Below, one piece after another: positions 26,151 to 34,847 of a DNA stretch of 64,000 bases. This DNA comes from Ruminococcus flavefaciens (GTDB lineage Bacteria; Bacillota; Clostridia; Oscillospirales; Ruminococcaceae). Below the pieces are notes generated by a model. The model saw only the letters and a program-made list of their open reading frames with translations. It ran no database searches and was not told the origin of the DNA. Positions within the stretch are counted from its first letter, which is position 1. Every line of letters starts with the position of its first letter. The stretch is from the NCBI GenBank assembly GCA_023667045.1, contig JAMPAU010000001.1, positions 62,001-126,000 of the forward strand, given 5' to 3'. The position numbers and the translations under genes are program-made.

Positions 26151-26961
26151 TACATATCCTCCTGTTTTGAGCCGAGACGTTTCTTATTATATGATTCAAG
26201 TCACGGCTGAATGTTATATTGTAAAAATTATTCTTACCTAAAATATTTTTAATGTCCTCGTGCTGACCGTCGCCAGATTCGTAAATAATCCAGCCATCAT
26301 TGCAGAGGGAATTTTTCCATATTTCCGTGACCGCCCTGTAGAAGTCAAGACCGTCTGCACCGCCAAAAAGTGCAAGAGACGGCTCAAAAGTAACTTCCTT
26401 TTGCAGTTCGTCCATTTCTTTCTGTGTGAGATAAGGCGGATTGCATACTATAATATCAAACTCCGGCAGTCCTACGGCAGTCTCTGTATCAAGAACATCA
26501 GCATTTATGATATTTATTTCCACATTGTTAAGCACGGAATTTTCATGGATTACTTCAACCGCCTTTTCCGAAATCTCCACAGAATACACATCAGCGGACG
26601 GTATCTGTTTTTTTAGGGTTATCCCAATACAACCGCTTCCGGAACACAAGTCGGCTATTTTCGGGGATTGCAGATTATTTTTCCGGCATATGTCAAGGAC
26701 GTTTTCAATAATCAGCTCCGTATCAGCACGTGGTATCAGAACATTCTCGTTTACCTTAAATGTATAGCCGTAAAACTCCCACTGTCCGAGAAGATACTGC
26801 AAAGGATAACCCTCTGAACGTCTTTTCACAAGCGACAGGATTTCATCACGGCTTTTGTCTGGAAAATCTTCAAAGATACATTTAGTATCAAAATAAGCCG
26901 AATCTATGCCGTTTTCTTCCAGAACGGAAACACATTCACGGAAAAATTCACGGCTTACCAT
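26143..26961 (-). CDS. prmC: Peptide chain release factor glutamine methyltransferase PrmC
   Basis: 272 residues, methylates the Gln of the GGQ motif in RF1/RF2. SAM-binding motif [10 protein letters not shown] (104-113) and the catalytic NPPY (174-177) are intact; the N-terminal helical domain ends with the typical [14 protein letters not shown]. The ATG at 26961 follows AGAGGA and overlaps the end of the DUF1385 gene; an upstream in-frame start is not supported. prfB, one of its substrates, is in the same window at 56992. Confidence 0.94.
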   Translation of the reverse strand: MVSREFFRECVSVLEENGIDSAYFDTKCIFEDFPDKSRDEILSLVKRRSEGYPLQYLLGQWEFYGYTFKVNENVLIPRADTELIIENVLDICRKNNLQSPKIADLCSGSGCIGITLKKQIPSADVYSVEISEKAVEVIHENSVLNNVEINIINADVLDTETAVGLPEFDIIVCNPPYLTQKEMDELQKEVTFEPSLALFGGADGLDFYRAVTEIWKNSLCNDGWIIYESGDGQHEDIKNILGKNNFYNITFSRDLNHIIRNVSAQNRRICNG

Positions 26962-27875
26962 TTGTCGTCCTCTTTGTCTTCCGGAATGCATTCTTTGAGG
27001 GCGGTTATGGCTATTTCAATCATGCTGTCGTCGGGTTCACGGGTGGTTATTCTCTGCATTGCAAGACCAGGAGCAGACAATATCCTTGTAAATAAATTAT
27101 CGTGATTTCCGGCAAGTCTTATGCACTCATATGATATTCCCACTATAAGCGGAAGAAGTACCAGTGATGATACTATTCTCTGCCATGTAACTGTAAATGG
27201 CACAAAGCACATGACAAATATTCCTACTATCAGAACGATAAATATAAAGCTTGTTCCGCACCTCTTGTGAAAACGTGACTGCTTGCGGACGTTCTCGACG
27301 GTAAGCGGTAACTCTGCTTCATGACAGGCTATAGTTTTGTGTTCTGCACCGTGATATTCGTATTGCCGGCGAATGTCTTTCATAAGGCTCACCAGTGCCA
27401 TATATCCCACAAAAATTACTATCTTTACAATACCCTCCAGTATAGAGCGTATTATTCTTTTTTCTGCAATACCCGAAAAAAGCCCCACTATCCATTTAGG
27501 CAGAAACATAAAAAGTCCCATTGCAAGAACTATACCAAGAAACATTCCTATATACATGACAATATCAAATATTCCGGATTTTTCTTCTTCTGCCTTTTCT
27601 TCCTCAGTAAGCTGTTTTTCGGCGGATTTCATCATATATTTATAGCCTCTTATGAGAGATGATACAAAGCTAACGCAACCTCTTACAAGAGGAGTTTTCT
27701 TGTACCAAGGTGCATTTTTGCCGTTGTTTTCTTCCCATGTTTCAAGGTCTATAGAGCCGTCGGGCAGTCTGCACGCCATAGCACCCTTGTCAGGACCAAG
27801 CATCATTATGCCCTCTATGAGAGCCTGACCGCCTATTTTTGATTTAAATTTTTCACCGGATTGTTTATTTCCCAT
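26955..27875 (-). CDS. DUF1385 membrane protein (YqhQ-like)
   Basis: 306 residues. The DUF1385 core is clear: IGGQALIEGIMMLGPDKGAM near the start, RRQYEYHGAEHKTIACHEA and RFHKRCGTSFIFIVLIVGIF in the middle. About four membrane segments. In many Firmicutes this gene sits directly before prmC and prfA, as here before prmC. Molecular function is not established. Confidence 0.9.
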   Translation of the reverse strand: MGNKQSGEKFKSKIGGQALIEGIMMLGPDKGAMACRLPDGSIDLETWEENNGKNAPWYKKTPLVRGCVSFVSSLIRGYKYMMKSAEKQLTEEEKAEEEKSGIFDIVMYIGMFLGIVLAMGLFMFLPKWIVGLFSGIAEKRIIRSILEGIVKIVIFVGYMALVSLMKDIRRQYEYHGAEHKTIACHEAELPLTVENVRKQSRFHKRCGTSFIFIVLIVGIFVMCFVPFTVTWQRIVSSLVLLPLIVGISYECIRLAGNHDNLFTRILSAPGLAMQRITTREPDDSMIEIAITALKECIPEDKEDDKW

Positions 27876-27887
27876 AAAATTTATCTC

Positions 27888-29291
27888 CTATTGTGTTTTA
27901 GCAGGAAGTACAATAGTAACTGTAGTACCCTTGCCTTCTCCCTCGCTTGAAATTTCCATAGTTCCCTCATGCATGGCGATAATCTCATCTGCCACCGCAA
28001 GACCTATGCCCGACCCTCTGCGTGTATGGTTGGCTTTATAAAACTTTGTCTTTACTTTGGAAAGGTCGGATTCCTTTATACCGCACCCCGTATCAGATAC
28101 AGTGACTATCACATTGCCGTCTGTCTCAGAGGCGTTTACAGTGACAGTATCTCCGGCAGACGAATACTTCACGGCATTGTCAATGACATTTATAAAAACC
28201 TGCCGTATGCGGTTTTTGTCGCCGAAAACAAACGGCAACATTTCGGGGTCGTTATAAATTATCTTTATATTCTCACGCCGAGCCTTGTCACTGTAAATAA
28301 GCACAGCGTCGCCGAGTTCAGCGAGTATGTCCATATTTGAAGCCTGCAAAGTAAAATGACCGCTCTGCATACGTGAAAAGTCAAGCAGTTCCTCAACCAT
28401 CTGCGAGAGCCTTTCAGTCTCGTTGACTATAACGCCCACGCCTTTGCGGACAGTATCGGGATTTGATTCGCTGTCAATCATGAGAGTTTCCGCCCAGCCT
28501 TTTATAGCAGTGAGAGGAGTTCTCAGTTCGTGAGATACAGACGATATAAACTCATTCTTCATAGCTTCAGCGTTTGAAAGTTCGTCTGCCATGTGATTTA
28601 TAGCCATGCACAAATCACCTATTTCGTCATTGCTGTTGTTGCTTATGCGGACGGAAAAATCACCGATAGCAAACTTTCTTGCAATACCGCTTATCTGCCG
28701 TATGGGTTTTACAATAGACCCTGCAAAATAAAGTCCGGTAATTATGACAACAAGTATAATCGCAAAGCACACAGCCGTTATAGCTATAGCACTTGTTCTT
28801 ATATTTGAATCAATATCAGTGAGAGAAGTAACCATACGCACAGAACTATACTCACTGCTGAATGACGACACAGGCACAGACACGGCAAGAATCTTTTCAC
28901 CGCTCGGCATTTTCCCGACATAAAAACCCTCGCCGGATTCCATAGCCTGCTCATAGTCGGGCATGAGAATATTTTCGTCCGGCGAAAATCCCGAAGACGT
29001 TAAAACAACTCTGCCCTTTGAATTTATCGCCATGAGTTCAATTTTGTCCTTTTCGTTAAAAGTTTCAAGCATATTACGCATTTCAGCGGAAAAGTTCGCC
29101 GCACTGTCCTGAGAGTGTACGCTCAGAACACTTGTAACGGCGTTTATCTTTGAAACAAGATACTGTTTTGCTGAACTGTAAAAATAACTCTGTATAGAAT
29201 ATATAAATATAAGGTCAAGCATAAGCATAACCAGCACTACAACTCCCAGATTATTCACAATCCAGCGTTTTGTGATACTTTTTTTAGCCAT
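27888..29291 (-). CDS. Sensor histidine kinase (HAMP, HisKA, HATPase_c)
   Basis: 467 residues. Membrane segments near residues 12-33 and 165-190 flank an extracytoplasmic sensor domain. HAMP follows (FAGSIVKPIRQISGIARKFA), then the phospho-acceptor box SSVSHELRTPLTAIKGWAET (about residue 250) and the ATPase boxes NVIDNAVKYSS, DTGCGIKESD and GSGIGLAVADEI. PhoR/WalK-like layout without a PAS domain. The start overlaps the response-regulator stop by one base. The signal is unknown. Confidence 0.94.
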   Translation of the reverse strand: MAKKSITKRWIVNNLGVVVLVMLMLDLIFIYSIQSYFYSSAKQYLVSKINAVTSVLSVHSQDSAANFSAEMRNMLETFNEKDKIELMAINSKGRVVLTSSGFSPDENILMPDYEQAMESGEGFYVGKMPSGEKILAVSVPVSSFSSEYSSVRMVTSLTDIDSNIRTSAIAITAVCFAIILVVIITGLYFAGSIVKPIRQISGIARKFAIGDFSVRISNNSNDEIGDLCMAINHMADELSNAEAMKNEFISSVSHELRTPLTAIKGWAETLMIDSESNPDTVRKGVGVIVNETERLSQMVEELLDFSRMQSGHFTLQASNMDILAELGDAVLIYSDKARRENIKIIYNDPEMLPFVFGDKNRIRQVFINVIDNAVKYSSAGDTVTVNASETDGNVIVTVSDTGCGIKESDLSKVKTKFYKANHTRRGSGIGLAVADEIIAMHEGTMEISSEGEGKGTTVTIVLPAKTQ

Positions 29292-29992
29292 TACTGTGTA
29301 TCATTCCATTTGTAGCCATAGCCCCATATAGTGATTATATACTTAGGGCTTGACGGTTCTTCTTCAATTTTCATGCGTATTCTTCTTATATTTACGTCAA
29401 CTATCTTGTCGTCACCATAATAGCTTTCGCCCCATATGTGATTTAGAATGCTCGCACGGTCAAGGGCAGTGTTCTTGTTGTTCATGAAAAACTCAAGAAT
29501 CTGATACTCCACTTGAGTGAGTTCAATCGGAATGCCGTTTTTAGTTACAGTACGGCTTTTAAGGTTGAGTGAAAAAGGTCCGGATTCTAAGACGGACTGT
29601 TTTTCATTTTTTATGAAACTCATGCACACACGTCTGTAAATAGCGTCAACCCTTGCAGTAAGCTCAGACGGCGAAAAAGGTTTTGTTATATAGTCGTCCG
29701 CACCAATCATCAGACCGCTTACCTTGTCCATTTCCTGAGTACGTGCGGTAAGCATTATTATGCCGATTGTAGAACTTTTTTCACGGATTTTCTTACAGAC
29801 CGTAAAACCGTCAATACCAGGCATCATTATGTCAAGGAGAACAATATCAAAGTTGCCGTGTTCCATTTCAAAGGTTTTAAGAGCGGATTCACCGCAATCA
29901 ACGTCAACAACATCATAGCCGGCACGTTTGAGATTTATGACAACAAACTCACGTATAGTTGCCTCGTCCTCGCAAATAAGTATACGTTTCAA
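29291..29992 (-). CDS. OmpR/PhoB-family response regulator
   Basis: 233 residues. Receiver domain with acidic pair ED (residues 8-9), phospho-accepting Asp in IVLLDIMMPG (about residue 54) and Lys in YITKPFSPSEL (about 105). C-terminal winged helix includes RASILNHIWGESYYGDDKIV and VNIRRIRMKIEEEPSSPKYI. Partner of the kinase 3' of it. Promoter shared with the citrate synthase series. Confidence 0.95.
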   Translation of the reverse strand: MKRILICEDEATIREFVVINLKRAGYDVVDVDCGESALKTFEMEHGNFDIVLLDIMMPGIDGFTVCKKIREKSSTIGIIMLTARTQEMDKVSGLMIGADDYITKPFSPSELTARVDAIYRRVCMSFIKNEKQSVLESGPFSLNLKSRTVTKNGIPIELTQVEYQILEFFMNNKNTALDRASILNHIWGESYYGDDKIVDVNIRRIRMKIEEEPSSPKYIITIWGYGYKWNDTQ

Positions 29993-30016
29993 ATATTTTC
30001 AGCTCCTTTTTATAAA

Positions 30017-31330
30017 TCATTGTCTGCACCTAAAACCTACAGCAACGTCGCCCTCTGTGACTGAAAGACCGTCGTTGTTATCATTCTGTATGGGTATATA
30101 GGCAAGATATGCCGAATCACCTTTAGTTTGCAGTAGCATATAGCCGTTTGATATTCTGTCATCTATGGAAGGCTCATCGGCTGAGAAGTAAATCCTTAAA
30201 AGTTCCCGTCCTGCCGTGCCGTCCTCATATGAACAGAAAACTATTTCGTCATTTATAAAATCACGCTTTACTGTAACATGATTTTCCCATTTTTCTGGAA
30301 ATACAAATATATAGTTGTCATTTATGCTGTAATATGAAGAATATTTCTTTTCGAGGGAGTTATTCACGCCCACAAAATACCAGTCTGTAAGCTTAATCTG
30401 TTCGCTTTCAGAAACATCTTCATAGCCTAAGGAAATAGTCTGCACTGGGATTTCAAGAATGCCATCGCCGTCAATGTCAAAGGAAGTACAGCCAGCAGGT
30501 CTTACGGTAAATATAGATTCGTCGGGCGTGGAAAAGACTTTTTTTAGACCGGTATCGTCCATATATATTATATCCGTCTGAATAAGTCCAGTACCCATTA
30601 CAGCGTCTATATACAGACCTGTTCTTTCATTGTCGATTTTTCCATAGTTGAGACTGTCAAACTCTGTGAAACTACCGCTGAGTTTACGGCTGTATTTGTA
30701 GTATATGCCGTCTTTGTCGAGCTTGTAAGCCTCAGCGGTTGCCGTACCGCCCGACGAAGCCCCCGACAATAACAAAAACTCATTTTCCTCATCTTTGTCG
30801 AGGTCGGTAACGTCTATAAAGGAATACGCCTCTGAAAAAGTTTCTTCTATATTCCCGTCAATATAGCTGTATATTGAGACATTTTTTTCAGAGCGGTTTA
30901 TAAGACTGCTACCGATGATAAGGTTGGTGCGGTCATTAGAGCCGAGTTTTGAAATCATGACTTTTTCAATTTCCGCACCTTTGGCGGGGGTGTCACAGAC
31001 AGAACGCCATTTACCGTTATCCGAGCGGTCGAGAACGTTTATACGCAGTGTATTTTCTTCAAGGGCTATGCTGTTTTTTTCATAAAATACAACCGCCTCG
31101 TTGCCGTTATCTCCGTCAATATCCTCTATTATAAAAGCTGAGAGGTATTTTCCGGATTTGGGATATTTTAGGCTTATGGAAGTACCGGTTGCATCAGTAA
31201 GAGCCTTATAAATCTGCTCCTGCTCAACGCTGAGTTTAGGCGGAGACATGAGACTATCTATATTTGAACTGAAAGCACACCCCGTCAGCAACATAACAAG
31301 CGGAAAAATCAGTAGTTTTAAAATTTTCAT
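30017..31330 (-). CDS. Lipoprotein with FG-GAP/VCBS-like acidic repeats
   Basis: 437 residues. Lipoprotein signal MKILKLLIFPLVMLLTGC, Cys at residue 18. Three or more repeats of the type EDIDGDNGNEAVVF, TDLDKDEENEFLLL and FDIDGDGILEIPVQ suggest a calcium-binding beta-propeller exposed outside. It overlaps citrate synthase by 4 bases (ATGA) and sits 24 bases before the response regulator, so it could be the external sensor partner of the two-component system (inference). Confidence 0.8.
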   Translation of the reverse strand: MKILKLLIFPLVMLLTGCAFSSNIDSLMSPPKLSVEQEQIYKALTDATGTSISLKYPKSGKYLSAFIIEDIDGDNGNEAVVFYEKNSIALEENTLRINVLDRSDNGKWRSVCDTPAKGAEIEKVMISKLGSNDRTNLIIGSSLINRSEKNVSIYSYIDGNIEETFSEAYSFIDVTDLDKDEENEFLLLSGASSGGTATAEAYKLDKDGIYYKYSRKLSGSFTEFDSLNYGKIDNERTGLYIDAVMGTGLIQTDIIYMDDTGLKKVFSTPDESIFTVRPAGCTSFDIDGDGILEIPVQTISLGYEDVSESEQIKLTDWYFVGVNNSLEKKYSSYYSINDNYIFVFPEKWENHVTVKRDFINDEIVFCSYEDGTAGRELLRIYFSADEPSIDDRISNGYMLLQTKGDSAYLAYIPIQNDNNDGLSVTEGDVAVGFRCRQ

Positions 31331-32706
31331 TTATCCTGTGAATTTCCGGTCTCTCTTTCAGATAATCTTACATACTGCTTTTCTTTTGCGACTGCCTTGT
31401 ATGCCGGACGGATAATTCTGTTGCCTGTAAGGATTTCTTCCATACGGTGAGCCGACCAGCCTGCCATTCTTGCAACTGCAAAAAGCGGTGTAAAGAGTTC
31501 GTCCGGAATGCCGAGCATCCTGTAAACCAATCCAGAATACATATCAACATTTGCACACATAGCCTTTGTACTGCCCTTTACTTCAGCGAAAATCTCCGGA
31601 GTGAGACGCTCTACAGTTTCAAGAAGACGGAACTCTGCTTCTATTTCCCTGCCCTTTGCGAGTTCAAAGGCTTTTTTCTTGAGAATAACTGCACGTGGGT
31701 CTGAAACAGTATACACGGCATGACCCATACCATAGATAAGACCAGAGCCGTCATTGGCTTCCTTGCGGATAACCTTACGCATATAGTCGGCAACTTCGCC
31801 CTCGTCTTCCCAGTTTTTAATATTTGCCTTGAAATTATCAAGCATATTGATAACCTGTATATTAGCACCGCCATGTCGTGGACCTTTAAGCGAACATATA
31901 GCAGAAGAATATGCTGAATAGGGGTCTGTACCAGAAGAAGTAAGCACACGGCACGTAAATGTAGAGTTGTTACCGCCACCGTGTTCAGCCTGCAACATAA
32001 GCAGACGGTCAAGCATTTTTGCTTCATCGTCGGTATACTGTCTGTCGGGACGGAGCAGTGAAAGTATACACTGGGCGGTATTTTCCTCATAGTTGATAGG
32101 GTGCATAATCATGCTCTGGTTATCAAAGACACGTCTTTTCACCTGATATGCAGATGCCATGATAACCGGAAGTTTTGCGATAAGGCTTATTGCTGTACGC
32201 ATTTCATTTTCAAGACCCTTGTTTTCGCATTCGTCGTCATACGAATACAGAGCAAGCACAGAACGTGAGAGCTTATTCATGATATTCTTAGACGGTGCTT
32301 TAAGAATCATATCCTCAACAAATCCGCTGGGCAGGTCACGCTTTAATGAAATATATGAAGTAAAATGTGAAAGTTCCTTTTCAGTCGGAAGATGTCCGAA
32401 AAGCAGAAGAAAAACAGTTTCTTCATAGCCGAAACGGTTTTCAGTCTCAACATTTGAAACAAGGTCGTTTATGTTATATCCCCTGTAAATAAGCTGTCCG
32501 GGAATAGCCTCAACCTCGCCCTCGTTAAGCACATAGCCGTGAACGTTACAGATATTTGTTATTCCGGCAACAACACCAGTACCGTCGCTGTTTCGCAGAC
32601 CTCTCTTTACGTGGTATTTATCGTACAGCGAAGAATCAATACTGGTATTTTCAGCAAGCTCACTGCATAAGTTTTTAATATTAGAACCTGAAATCAAAGA
32701 TGGCAT
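31327..32706 (-). CDS. gltA: Citrate synthase
   Basis: 459 residues, condenses acetyl-CoA and oxaloacetate. Catalytic regions are visible: MLQAEHGGGNNSTFTCRV (first His), LKGPRHGGANIQVI (second His) and GHAVYTVSDPRA (third region). The N-terminal 45 residues before GTGVVAGITNI are longer than in compact citrate synthases. First gene of the series leading to the two-component system and recA; AAGGAG lies upstream of the ATG. A 2-methylcitrate synthase activity cannot be excluded. Confidence 0.92.
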   Translation of the reverse strand: MPSLISGSNIKNLCSELAENTSIDSSLYDKYHVKRGLRNSDGTGVVAGITNICNVHGYVLNEGEVEAIPGQLIYRGYNINDLVSNVETENRFGYEETVFLLLFGHLPTEKELSHFTSYISLKRDLPSGFVEDMILKAPSKNIMNKLSRSVLALYSYDDECENKGLENEMRTAISLIAKLPVIMASAYQVKRRVFDNQSMIMHPINYEENTAQCILSLLRPDRQYTDDEAKMLDRLLMLQAEHGGGNNSTFTCRVLTSSGTDPYSAYSSAICSLKGPRHGGANIQVINMLDNFKANIKNWEDEGEVADYMRKVIRKEANDGSGLIYGMGHAVYTVSDPRAVILKKKAFELAKGREIEAEFRLLETVERLTPEIFAEVKGSTKAMCANVDMYSGLVYRMLGIPDELFTPLFAVARMAGWSAHRMEEILTGNRIIRPAYKAVAKEKQYVRLSERETGNSQDK

Positions 32707-32739
32707 ATTAACAACACTCCTTAAATATAATTATAATTA

Positions 32740-32768
32740 ATTATACACCAAATCCGCCATTATGTCAA
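32740..32768 (-). promoter_or_regulatory. Consensus promoter of the citrate synthase series
   Basis: Minus strand TTGACA (32763-32768), 17-base spacer, TATAAT (32740-32745), a full consensus match 34 bases before the start. The next genes down to 22056 are separated by at most 25 bases, so this may drive all eleven, though internal promoters are possible. Confidence 0.78.
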
Positions 32769-32789
32769 ATACTTTAGTGTGAGGTAACA

Positions 32790-33797
32790 GTGAAAATGAA
32801 AAGATATTTTTCAGCCCTTATTCTTATTGCAGTTTCAATAACAGTACTTCCGGCAGTGCCTGTTTTCTTTTCCAGAAACGCCGATGCAGTTACGGAAAAA
32901 AATGACCGTGCGGAAGTTTCAGAAGAAAAAACCGCTCCGTCATATATCGGAGAACCGTATAAGGTGCTGGACGTTTCAACCGGAGAAGTTATTGAAGTAG
33001 ATGAAAAAACTTATGTAGTCGGGGCGGTCTGTGCTGAAATGCCGGCAACTTTCGGGGCAGAGGCTTTAAAGGCTCAGGCGGTCACGGCACATACATATGC
33101 TGAACGTCAGCGTATAAAGGAGCGTTCAGACCCTACCCCAGAACTATGCGGAGCGGATTTTTCAAATGATACTTCAAAGTATCAAGGGTATTTCACTAAA
33201 AATCAAGCCATGCAGTACTATGGCGAAAACTTTGATGTATATTACGATAAAATAGATAACATAGTGGACGAAGTACTGCCGTACATAATAACGTATGAGG
33301 ACGAGCCGATTATTTCAGCTTTTCATTCAATGTCTTCCGGAAAAACCGAAAGTGCTGAAAATGCATGGGGTACAGCCGTTGACTATCTTGTGCCAGTTGA
33401 CAGCAGTTATGATACTTCTGCTCCGAAATACCTTGATGAAGTCCGCTATGAAAAAGAACAGTTACGGCAGATACTCTGTGAAAAATTTTCCGGAATAACT
33501 CTCGGCGAAGACTTTACAACGTGGATTTCAGTAAATTCCATATCCGATTCCGGCACTGTGCTGTCTGCAATGGTCGGAGACTTCAAAGTAAGCGGAAATG
33601 ACATTCGTGAGTCTCTCGGACTGCGTTCGGCGTGCTTTGATATTGCATACGACGGTGAAACGCTGATTATCACAACAAAAGGTTTCGGGCATGGCGTGGG
33701 TATGAGCCAGTACGGTGCAAACTCTATGGCTTCTGAGGGAAAAACATGGCGTGAAATCCTTGAACACTACTACCCTAACTGCAAAATAGAAAAATAA
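32790..33797 (+). CDS. spoIID: Stage II sporulation protein D (SpoIID)
   Basis: 335 residues, membrane-anchored lytic transglycosylase acting on septal peptidoglycan in engulfment. N-terminal membrane anchor (residues 5-28), SpoIID core from VVGAVCAEMPATFGAEALKA through AFHSMSSGKTESAENAWG to the signature KGFGHGVGMSQYGANSMA near residue 305. Normal family length. Two possible starts: GTG at 32790 with GAGGT close upstream, or ATG at 32796. Evidence that the organism makes endospores. Confidence 0.93.
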   Translation: MKMKRYFSALILIAVSITVLPAVPVFFSRNADAVTEKNDRAEVSEEKTAPSYIGEPYKVLDVSTGEVIEVDEKTYVVGAVCAEMPATFGAEALKAQAVTAHTYAERQRIKERSDPTPELCGADFSNDTSKYQGYFTKNQAMQYYGENFDVYYDKIDNIVDEVLPYIITYEDEPIISAFHSMSSGKTESAENAWGTAVDYLVPVDSSYDTSAPKYLDEVRYEKEQLRQILCEKFSGITLGEDFTTWISVNSISDSGTVLSAMVGDFKVSGNDIRESLGLRSACFDIAYDGETLIITTKGFGHGVGMSQYGANSMASEGKTWREILEHYYPNCKIEK

Positions 33798-33878
33798 ATA
33801 ATCCTTGAATAATCGAGAGTTTCAGAGATAATAATATTATTACAGACAACTGGATTTCAAAGTGAAAGGAGTATAAAA

Positions 33879-34109
33879 ATGATTGAAGTATATTTTTCTG
33901 AAAAATGCATATGGTGCAGACGTATGAAATGCTATCTTGACGAAAAAGGCGTTTCTTTTCGTACAATAAACGCCTGTGAGCCTTTCAATTCACGTCGGGT
34001 TATGGCACTTACCGGACAGTCTTCACTGCCTGTTACCGTAATCGGCTCGGCTACTGTGGTGGGCTTTGACAAAAACGCCATTGATGTGGCGTTGCAGAAT
34101 ATGCAGTAA
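33879..34109 (+). CDS. Glutaredoxin-like thioredoxin-fold protein
   Basis: 76 residues, the length of a minimal glutaredoxin. Active-site CIWC near residue 10 (SEKCIWCRRMKCYLDEKGVS), cis-Pro region SLPVTVIG, then a VVGFDKNAID segment like the glutathione-side loop of NrdH-type proteins. AAAGGAG before the ATG. Cytoplasmic dithiol redox role is probable; partner unknown. Confidence 0.85.
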   Translation: MIEVYFSEKCIWCRRMKCYLDEKGVSFRTINACEPFNSRRVMALTGQSSLPVTVIGSATVVGFDKNAIDVALQNMQ

Positions 34110-34143
34110 AAAGGGGAACAATATTGTTCCCCTGTTGTTTTTA
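34106..34143. terminator. Bidirectional terminator between convergent genes
   Basis: Perfect 22-base palindrome, each arm AGGGGAACAAT (34112-34133), flanked by an A run on the left and a T-rich tract on the right, so it can act on both strands. Confidence 0.8.
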
Positions 34144-34145
34144 TA

Positions 34146-34844
34146 TCATTCAACTGTTATTGAACCAGCCTGCATATTTTCAAAGGCATATTTTTCTAAA
34201 GAAAGGTCTTTTGCTGTATTTCTGAACATATCTGTATCTTTGAAATAGAAACCTACAGGATATACTGTACCCGATTCAGCGTCCTCCGGAATTTTAAGGT
34301 ACAGCGTGATAATATCACCGTCAAAACCATCATTTCCGTTAAACATAACAGTAAAAAACATTGAACCAAGATGCTGGTCTGTGAGTTCTTTAGGTGGTAG
34401 ATTTTCCTTTTTCCACTCCATAGCCACAATGCCGGTACTCTTTTCAGCGGCTTTACCCTTTTCATATTCAAGGTTTCTGTCATCGTCGATTTGATAAACG
34501 CATTCCAGTTCTTCCGGATAAGTCAGATGTATACCACACATATTCCAGTTGCGTTCTGCACCTTTCACTGAAACAGTCACTTCAGCTATTTCTCCGGCTT
34601 TAGCTTTTGAGTTTCCAACGCTTATCAGAGGACCTTTTTCAGCAGATTCAACATCTTTATATTTTTCCTTAAAAGCCTCTTTACTGTCTTGAATTGCCAT
34701 TACCTCGTCCTGAGAATCTTCAATATTTACAGAGATACTTTCCTTTGAAGTTTCCGGACTTGAATAAGAGTTGCCCTCTTTACTGCTACATGAAACAGCA
34801 CTCATGCACAATATGACAGCAAGAGCGATTAATCTGCACTTCAT
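34146..34844 (-). CDS. Lipoprotein with cohesin-like domain
   Basis: 232 residues. Lipoprotein signal with Cys 19 (VILCMSAVSC), a charged linker to about residue 72, then a beta-sandwich that reads like a cohesin: ISVGNSKAKAGEIAEVTVSV, CGIHLTYPEELE, ITLYLKIPEDAESGTVYPVG and a final MQAGSITVE strand. Cohesins bind dockerins, and a dockerin protein is encoded at 44829-46217. The domain is more divergent than classic type I cohesins, so the call is by pattern. It lies 3 bases after the Clp ATPase gene. Confidence 0.65.
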   Translation of the reverse strand: MKCRLIALAVILCMSAVSCSSKEGNSYSSPETSKESISVNIEDSQDEVMAIQDSKEAFKEKYKDVESAEKGPLISVGNSKAKAGEIAEVTVSVKGAERNWNMCGIHLTYPEELECVYQIDDDRNLEYEKGKAAEKSTGIVAMEWKKENLPPKELTDQHLGSMFFTVMFNGNDGFDGDIITLYLKIPEDAESGTVYPVGFYFKDTDMFRNTAKDLSLEKYAFENMQAGSITVE

Positions 34845-34847
34845 TTC

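Noticed and set aside
26151-26260. Possible SOS box before recA
   Set aside because: No GAAC-N4-GTTC match; only a TATAAT without a matching -35.
31641-32090. 149-codon frame on the same strand inside citrate synthase
   Set aside because: Out-of-frame reading of citrate synthase, whose own motifs are intact.
32707-32789. Sigma-E promoter for spoIID
   Set aside because: No convincing sigma-E -35/-10 pair at proper spacing; the region is mainly explained by the citrate synthase promoter on the other strand.
33798-33878. Promoter TTGAAT/TAATAA before the glutaredoxin-like gene
   Set aside because: The match is weak and the spacer is 18 bases in an AT-rich region; not strong enough to list.
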